Shown here: one piece after another, positions 15,909 through 19,824 of the stretch
Position numbering within the stretch: the stretch's first letter is position 1
Layout of the letters: every line of letters starts with the position of its first letter
Assembly: GCA_018224315.1 (NCBI GenBank)
Contig: JAGTVF010000144.1
Span: 1 to 19,824 of the forward strand
DNA from: Desulfobacterales bacterium
Lineage (GTDB): Bacteria > Desulfobacterota > Desulfobacteria > Desulfobacterales > Desulfosalsimonadaceae
DNA length: 19,824 nt
Reading direction: 5' to 3'
The notes under the pieces: generated by a model
What the model was told of the DNA's origin: nothing
The model's database searches: none
Seen by the model: only the letters and a program-made list of their open reading frames with translations
Translations under genes and position numbers: made by a program

Positions 15909-16439
15909 TTACGGACTGCACGCCGAATCTGCCATGTGTTGCCGGTAGCCGGCATAATAGATCCGGATCAGGGACAGGTGGCTGTTAAATGCGATTTCCG
16001 GCAGCCGGTCTTTGTCAAACCAGGCGGCTTGATCTGCGTCATCGCCGGCATGAGCGGTCCCGGAAAAGTTTCTGACCAGAAAACCGATCATCAGGATGGC
16101 TTTGTAGAACCGGCCCTCGTTTGTGAGCACCCCCAGGAGCATGTCGATTTTGCCGCAAATGCCGGTTTCCTCGCGCAGTTCCCGCAGGGCCCCTTGCTCC
16201 GGGCTCTCCCCGGTTTCCAGAAAGCCGCCGGGCAGGCACCACCACCCGGTTTTGGGTTCTATGTTGCGTTTTACCAGCAGGATCCGGTCGTCTTTGTCGA
16301 CCACTACAACGCTGGTGGCCGGAACCGGGTTTTCATACACGGGAAGGGCGCATGCACAGCAATACTGGCGCATGCGCCCTTCGGTAAACTTTTCGGTCAG
16401 CCCCAGTCCGCACCAGGGACAGAATTTTTTATCTTTCAT
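15909..16439 (-). CDS. NUDIX hydrolase with N-terminal zinc ribbon
   Basis: A 176-aa hydrolase of nucleoside-diphosphate-linked substrates. N-terminal cysteines at 7, 10, 27, 28 and 30 (CPWC ... YCCAC) form a probable zinc ribbon like that of NudC/ADP-ribose-type NUDIX proteins. The Nudix box GFLETGESPEQGALRELREETGI (72-94) is complete (GX5EX7REUXEEXGU) with the catalytic glutamates present. The substrate cannot be read from sequence; NADH or ADP-ribose-like compounds are plausible from the ribbon architecture. It starts three bases after the aldolase stop, so it is almost certainly in one operon with it. Confidence 0.88.
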   Translation of the reverse strand: MKDKKFCPWCGLGLTEKFTEGRMRQYCCACALPVYENPVPATSVVVVDKDDRILLVKRNIEPKTGWWCLPGGFLETGESPEQGALRELREETGICGKIDMLLGVLTNEGRFYKAILMIGFLVRNFSGTAHAGDDADQAAWFDKDRLPEIAFNSHLSLIRIYYAGYRQHMADSACSP

Positions 16440-16442
16440 GGA

Positions 16443-17717
16443 TTAGTCTTCAAAATTGCCGGCTTCGCCCCGGTCCCGTTCAATTTCAGCGCCGCGATCC
16501 CGGATCCGGCTTTCGCTCCAGTCTTCCGGATCTTCTATGCGCTGTGCCTTGGGTCCGGGGTCATGGGAGCCGGCGGCAAGAATTTCTTCAAGGGCAATGG
16601 GCGCGGTATCCTTGCAGTTTAACACGTTGACCAGCATGTTGTAGACAAACTGCTCCACCCGGTCGGCCATTCGCAGGCGCACTTCTCTGGGCTGGGCCAG
16701 CAGCCGGCTTTCAAACGGGAGGTTGAGTTTTTTGAAATCGCCTTTTTTCAGGCCCTTGGATTCGGCATAAGCGGTCATTTCCTTCCACATATCCTCGGTG
16801 ACGCCCTGGTCTTCAACCTTGACGAAGTTACCGTTGTCATCGAGCTTTGCATTGCCGTAATCGTTGACTTCCAGGCCCCAGGCAATCATTTGCAGGGCCG
16901 TGGCCACGTTGGCCTTGGTGGTGCGGGTCTGTTCGGCAATTTTCCGCAGCCGGTCCGAGGAGTTTCCCGAGGTGCCATGCTGGGCGCCCGATACCTTGTA
17001 CGGGGCAAGGGTTTGGTGGATTTCAGCGGTGAGTTCTATCTGAATGCCTTCAGATTCCGCCTCGATGCCGTGGGTGGTGCCGTTGTTCAGGGCGATCCAG
17101 TCCGGAAACACGTCATGGGCGTTTAAACCCTGGATCAAAAACAGGGCTTCCTCGGGGGTGGACAGGCCGCTTTTTCCCTTGATTTCCCCCACTTCGGTTT
17201 CATGTCCTGCCCATTTGGGCACATAGGGCCACAGTTGGAGGCTGGAAAGCAGGTTTTCCTCATCCGGCAGGTGGGAGGCGTCAAGGGCAATGGAGGTCAT
17301 GCCCGCGTCAAATACACTGGGGATTTCGGTCTTGGCGGCTTCCACGTCTTCGGGGCCCTTGATGCCGTAATGGTCCGCATGCACGGCCACTGGCACGGTA
17401 ATGCCCATTTCATTGCAAAGATTGTCCACTATCCGGGCAATGTTCCAGAAATTCACCCCGCAATAGTTGCTTTCAGACTTGGCAATCTCGATGATAATGG
17501 CGGCATTGGCCCGCTGGGCGGCCATCAGGGCCCCCCGGATGACAAAATAATTTCTGCCGTTGGCGGCCATGGCAATGGCTTTGCCTTTTTTGAGCATGGC
17601 CCGGTCAATGAACTTGCCGCTGACAATCAGCGCCCTGGAGTTGGGAAACAGTTCCACCACGTTGGGCGGCCGTCCGACCTGCAATGCCTGCTCAAAAGCG
17701 TCCTGGTAGTTTTTCAT
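16443..17717 (-). CDS. Class II fructose-bisphosphate aldolase
   Basis: A 424-aa zinc-dependent aldolase of glycolysis/gluconeogenesis interconverting fructose 1,6-bisphosphate with DHAP and glyceraldehyde 3-phosphate. Metal and active-site motifs are VAVHADHYG (residues 111-118), ETEVGEIKG (about 173-181), NNGTTHG (His216) and SGAQHGTSG (His247). GGGAGA precedes the ATG at good spacing. The protein is longer than the common ~340-aa enzymes, and a charged tail after about residue 395 (DPEDWSESRIRDRGAEIERDRGEAG) is probably disordered. It leads into the NUDIX gene. FBP is the likely substrate, but other class II aldolases (sedoheptulose- or tagatose-bisphosphate) share these motifs. Confidence 0.9.
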   Translation of the reverse strand: MKNYQDAFEQALQVGRPPNVVELFPNSRALIVSGKFIDRAMLKKGKAIAMAANGRNYFVIRGALMAAQRANAAIIIEIAKSESNYCGVNFWNIARIVDNLCNEMGITVPVAVHADHYGIKGPEDVEAAKTEIPSVFDAGMTSIALDASHLPDEENLLSSLQLWPYVPKWAGHETEVGEIKGKSGLSTPEEALFLIQGLNAHDVFPDWIALNNGTTHGIEAESEGIQIELTAEIHQTLAPYKVSGAQHGTSGNSSDRLRKIAEQTRTTKANVATALQMIAWGLEVNDYGNAKLDDNGNFVKVEDQGVTEDMWKEMTAYAESKGLKKGDFKKLNLPFESRLLAQPREVRLRMADRVEQFVYNMLVNVLNCKDTAPIALEEILAAGSHDPGPKAQRIEDPEDWSESRIRDRGAEIERDRGEAGNFED

Positions 17718-17804
17718 TGGTCTCTCCCTTCTTATGGTCGCAAATAGGATTGTCCCTTAAGCATCATTATTAACACAAAGCATGCCGGGCGCACGCACAA
17801 AAAA

Positions 17805-18080
17805 TTATCTCTGCCGGTTCGGGGGATTGTCGTTTTGGCAGTCCTTCCGGATCTGCTCCAGGATTTCGAGAATATGGCCGTGCTGCGGCTCCGGGGCAAA
17901 CACTTCCCCCCAGCCTTTCTGCATTTGAAACAGACCGTCATAGGCCGTGTCGTGATGAGACCGCAAACGGTGAGGAATTTCGTGTTCCTTTAGAATCGAT
18001 TCAAGCAATTGGGCCTCAAACGGGTTCTCCAGGGCTGTGACACGCCTGTATTCGGTATTTCGGGGATCTTTGGGGTCCAA
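17805..18080 (-). CDS. DUF2007-like small protein
   Basis: A 91-aa soluble protein. The core RVTALENPFEAQLLESILKE followed by HEIPHRLRSHHD and a GWGEVFAP segment matches the pattern of DUF2007 putative signal-transducing proteins: a strand with NPFEA, a helix, then a strand ending in a Trp-Gly turn. The function is not known. The start is TTG at 18080 with GGAAG 5 nt upstream; no better ATG lies in frame before the conserved core. The last residues (DCQNDNPPNRQR) are polar. It has its own sigma70-like promoter at 18151-18180. It lies 87 nt upstream of the aldolase start on the same strand, and may be separate or read through. Confidence 0.72.
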   Translation of the reverse strand: MDPKDPRNTEYRRVTALENPFEAQLLESILKEHEIPHRLRSHHDTAYDGLFQMQKGWGEVFAPEPQHGHILEILEQIRKDCQNDNPPNRQR

Positions 18081-18150
18081 GGCTGCTTCCGTTGTATTTC
18101 CGTTGAAATCCGGGGGTTGAATATGGTATAAAATTTTTTATATGAATGTT

Positions 18151-18180
18151 ATTATAAGGGCCCGGTATTTTAGCTGTCAA
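18151..18180 (-). promoter_or_regulatory. Sigma70 promoter of the DUF2007-like gene
   Basis: On the minus strand a perfect TTGACA (18180-18175) is spaced 18 nt from a perfect TATAAT (18156-18151). The start is predicted near 18144, giving a leader of about 64 nt to the TTG codon. This is the strongest promoter sequence visible in the window. Confidence 0.75.
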
Positions 18181-18193
18181 TACATATATTGGT

Positions 18194-18240
18194 CTAAACC
18201 GAGCGTTTCAAATTTTAAAAATTGGAAACGCTCGGTTTAG
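18194..18240. repeat. Perfect 16-bp inverted repeat between divergent genes
   Basis: CTAAACCGAGCGTTTC (18194-18209) is exactly repeated in reverse complement at 18225-18240. The 15-nt centre is AT-rich and pairs further after one mismatch, so the whole could form a stem of about 22 bp. Each arm also contains its own AAAC-N5-GTTT symmetry. It ends 14 nt before the receiver/DUF4388 ATG and sits 14 bp outside the minus-strand -35. No T run follows on either strand, so it is not a standard terminator. An operator pair or a 5'-UTR hairpin are the likeliest roles. Confidence 0.8.
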
Positions 18241-18254
18241 GATTGGATGGGTTC

Positions 18255-19448
18255 ATGGACAAGGTTCTGATTGTAGACGGAGACGAGGCCTTTCTGGAGC
18301 AGACAAAAGCCGGCCTGGAAAAGGTCCGGCAGTTTGAAGTGATCACCGCGGCTGACGGCCGTCAGGCGCTTTCAATCCTTTCAAAGCAGCCGGTTTCCGT
18401 GCTGGCCACAGACATTGAAACCCCGAGCCTGGATGCCCTGGAACTGCTTTCCTACATGTCCATCAATCACCCACGGACTCCCTGCATTGTTATGACCGAC
18501 CGGGGCAAGCCATGGTTTAAAAAGCGCATCAGCCAGCAGTCCTTTCTCTATCACCTGGAAAAGCCGTTCCAGGCGGGATCGCTGGTGTCGGCCATTTTTG
18601 TGGGGTTAAACCTTCGTGATGAAGGCGCCGGCGCCCAGGGCATGAACATGGCAACGCTTCTGCCCCTGCTGGAACTGCAGCAGAAAACCTGCCGCATGAA
18701 GGTCAAGGCCGCAGGCAAGCAGATGGGGTTTTTGTATTTTGAAAACGGTGAGATCATTGATGCCCATTGCGGGGATCTGTCAGTGCAGGAGGCGGCCGGC
18801 CAGATCGCATCCTGGAACCGGATTTCCTTTTCCTTTTCAGACCTGCCCCGCCGCCGCACCCGCAGAAGGGTCAAGACCAAGCTCATGGATTTTGCCGATG
18901 CCACCTGGAGCACCTCTGCAAAATTCCCTGATCCCGAACCGGCTTCCGAGGTCTGGGGCGACGAGGAAAAAGGCCGCAGCTTTGAAGAAGATTTTGAGGT
19001 CATCGAGCTTGTGGAGGAAATCGAGCCGGATCAGCAGGATCCGGCGCCCGGGGTCGGCGATGCGGCCGAGGTGGCGCAGAATTGCAGGGACGTGGTAAAA
19101 CAGATTGCCTCCATCCTGGAGCAGTCCGAAGAAACCCGCGATTTTCAGTTGATTGCGGTGGTTGACGGCCGCCTGGCCTTTCAGGCCCTTCAATACGAGG
19201 GCCCCAAAAAACCTGACACCCGCACTCTGACCCAAAAGCTGGCCCCGTTTTTCACTGCTGCCGCGCCCGCGGCCAAAAGCGCGGCCCTTGGCCCGGTTTC
19301 CGGGTTGACCCTTCACGGGGAAAACGGGGTTCTGGTGCTTCAGGAACTGGCTGTGGAGCCCGGCCAGAGCCAGTTGTGGTCCCTGGTGCTGTGCGGTCCC
19401 CGGTGCAACTGGTATTTTGTCAAAACCTGTCTGGAATCGCTGATTTAG
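18255..19448 (+). CDS. Receiver-DUF4388 protein with possible Roadblock-like C-terminal domain
   Basis: A 397-aa cytoplasmic signalling protein. The N-terminal CheY-like receiver (about 1-120) has acidic residues Asp8/Asp10 in VLIVDGDE, phospho-acceptor Asp53 in ATDIETP, Thr81 and Lys103 in LEKPF, so it can probably be phosphorylated. A DUF4388/PatA-like domain follows (about 130-195: MATLLPLLELQQKTC, GFLYFENGEIIDA). A basic patch (RRRTRRRVKTK) and an acidic linker (about 238-262) follow. The C-terminal 110 residues (IASILEQSEETRDFQLIAVVDG ... LWSLVLCGPRCNWYFVKTCLESL) have a pattern like Roadblock/LC7 domains; that part is a guess. ATG 18255 was chosen because it gives a normal receiver start and has GGATGG upstream; the earlier in-frame ATG lies inside the inverted repeat. 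No histidine kinase is adjacent. Such proteins often act in motility, polarity or gliding modules. Confidence 0.82.
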   Translation: MDKVLIVDGDEAFLEQTKAGLEKVRQFEVITAADGRQALSILSKQPVSVLATDIETPSLDALELLSYMSINHPRTPCIVMTDRGKPWFKKRISQQSFLYHLEKPFQAGSLVSAIFVGLNLRDEGAGAQGMNMATLLPLLELQQKTCRMKVKAAGKQMGFLYFENGEIIDAHCGDLSVQEAAGQIASWNRISFSFSDLPRRRTRRRVKTKLMDFADATWSTSAKFPDPEPASEVWGDEEKGRSFEEDFEVIELVEEIEPDQQDPAPGVGDAAEVAQNCRDVVKQIASILEQSEETRDFQLIAVVDGRLAFQALQYEGPKKPDTRTLTQKLAPFFTAAAPAAKSAALGPVSGLTLHGENGVLVLQELAVEPGQSQLWSLVLCGPRCNWYFVKTCLESLI

Positions 19449-19471
19449 ATATTATGGAATTCTTTCAGCCT

Positions 19472-19824
19472 TCAGTCCACAGTGACGGAAATACCGTTTA
19501 ACACCGCCGTGGCAGACAGAGGATCGATTTTCGCCGGCACAATCCGGTTGGTGTTGACTCCCGGATTTTTAGCCGCCACCTGCATCTGCATTCCTTTCAT
19601 GTCATGGCCCCATCCGTGGGGCAGGCTCACCACTCCTTCCATGATCCGGTCCGTGATTTCCACGGGCGCGCTTACAGTGCCGGCATCAGATGTGATCCGG
19701 GCTGTCTGGCCGTCTTGGAGTTCCAGCCGGGCAGCATCTTCGGGGTTGACCCGGAGGGTGCACGGGTTTTTTGTCGACAGGGCGGCAATGTTGTGCATCC
19801 AGGAATTGTTGGTGCGCAGATGCC
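19472..19824 (-). CDS. Molybdopterin oxidoreductase, C-terminal part (runs off right edge)
   Basis: The frame ends at 19472 and continues past the right edge. The visible approximately 116 residues are the molybdopterin-dinucleotide-binding (cupredoxin-like) domain of the DMSO-reductase/formate-dehydrogenase family. RTNNSWMHNIAAL at the edge corresponds to the conserved R-(T/H)-x-NSW motif. NPEDAARLELQDGQTARI and GVVSLPHGWGHD are also hallmarks. The ATG at 19798 is internal, because the frame stays open and conserved upstream of it. The substrate (formate, thiosulfate, polysulfide or other) cannot be decided from this fragment. It converges with the receiver/DUF4388 gene, 23 nt between stops. 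Confidence 0.9.
   Translation of the reverse strand, partial: HLRTNNSWMHNIAALSTKNPCTLRVNPEDAARLELQDGQTARITSDAGTVSAPVEITDRIMEGVVSLPHGWGHDMKGMQMQVAAKNPGVNTNRIVPAKIDPLSATAVLNGISVTVD

Noticed and set aside
15936..16622. 228-aa plus-strand open frame
   Set aside because: It is antisense to the NUDIX and aldolase genes, with no family resemblance.

Overview
The window looks like chromosomal DNA of a Desulfobacterota bacterium (sulfate-reducer type, Desulfobacteria-like). This rests on gene style: an EFR1-type flavodoxin/ferredoxin protein, a DUF4388 receiver protein, a formate-dehydrogenase-like molybdopterin enzyme at the right edge, and a long class II aldolase. That assignment is inference. Most of the window is housekeeping sequence on the minus strand; the left 2.4 kb is the irregular part.

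Left end (1-1343). On the minus strand a TTGACA promoter leads directly into an RNA element closely resembling a GEMM-I (cyclic-di-GMP-I) riboswitch. A perfect 11-bp intrinsic terminator follows, and its 5' arm is the 3' strand of the aptamer. Downstream lies only a 32-codon ORF before the window edge. Upstream of the switch are a 65-aa orphan gene with a strong Shine-Dalgarno and an ihfA-like gene broken by an in-frame TAG.

1344-3667. A BASS/ACR3-like transporter is broken by a one-base expansion of a T run (minus strand). After a 403-bp gene-free stretch comes an intact EFR1-family electron-transfer protein (plus strand).

3686-7136. An envelope pair, a secreted MsrA-MsrB fusion and an MltB-type lytic transglycosylase with a peptidoglycan-binding domain, is transcribed leftward. 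It diverges from pyrF across a 136-bp region that holds a 7+1+7 palindrome. A 31-aa putative membrane peptide sits between pyrF and lysC.

7168-15091. A tightly packed minus-strand cluster reads phoH - pgpH (7TM-HD) - ybeY - pdxJ - nnrD - tsaE - lysC. It combines rRNA maturation/ribosome quality control, cyclic-dinucleotide turnover, vitamin B6 synthesis, NAD(P)HX repair, tRNA t6A modification and aspartate-family amino-acid synthesis. Several junctions overlap or are coupled, including an unusual 101-nt pgpH/ybeY overlap and a TGATG pdxJ/nnrD junction. cvpA diverges from phoH.

15909-19824. A class II fructose-bisphosphate aldolase and a Zn-ribbon NUDIX hydrolase form a pair on the minus strand. 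Next is a DUF2007-type small protein with a good sigma70 promoter. A perfect 16-bp inverted repeat separates it from a divergent receiver-DUF4388 protein with a possible Roadblock-like tail. The window ends in the C-terminal part of a molybdopterin oxidoreductase.

I recognise no CRISPR array, tRNA, rRNA, insertion sequence or dedicated defence system. The best candidates for something unusual are the variant GEMM-like riboswitch with its tiny downstream ORF, the amber-split ihfA, and the inverted repeat at 18194-18240.
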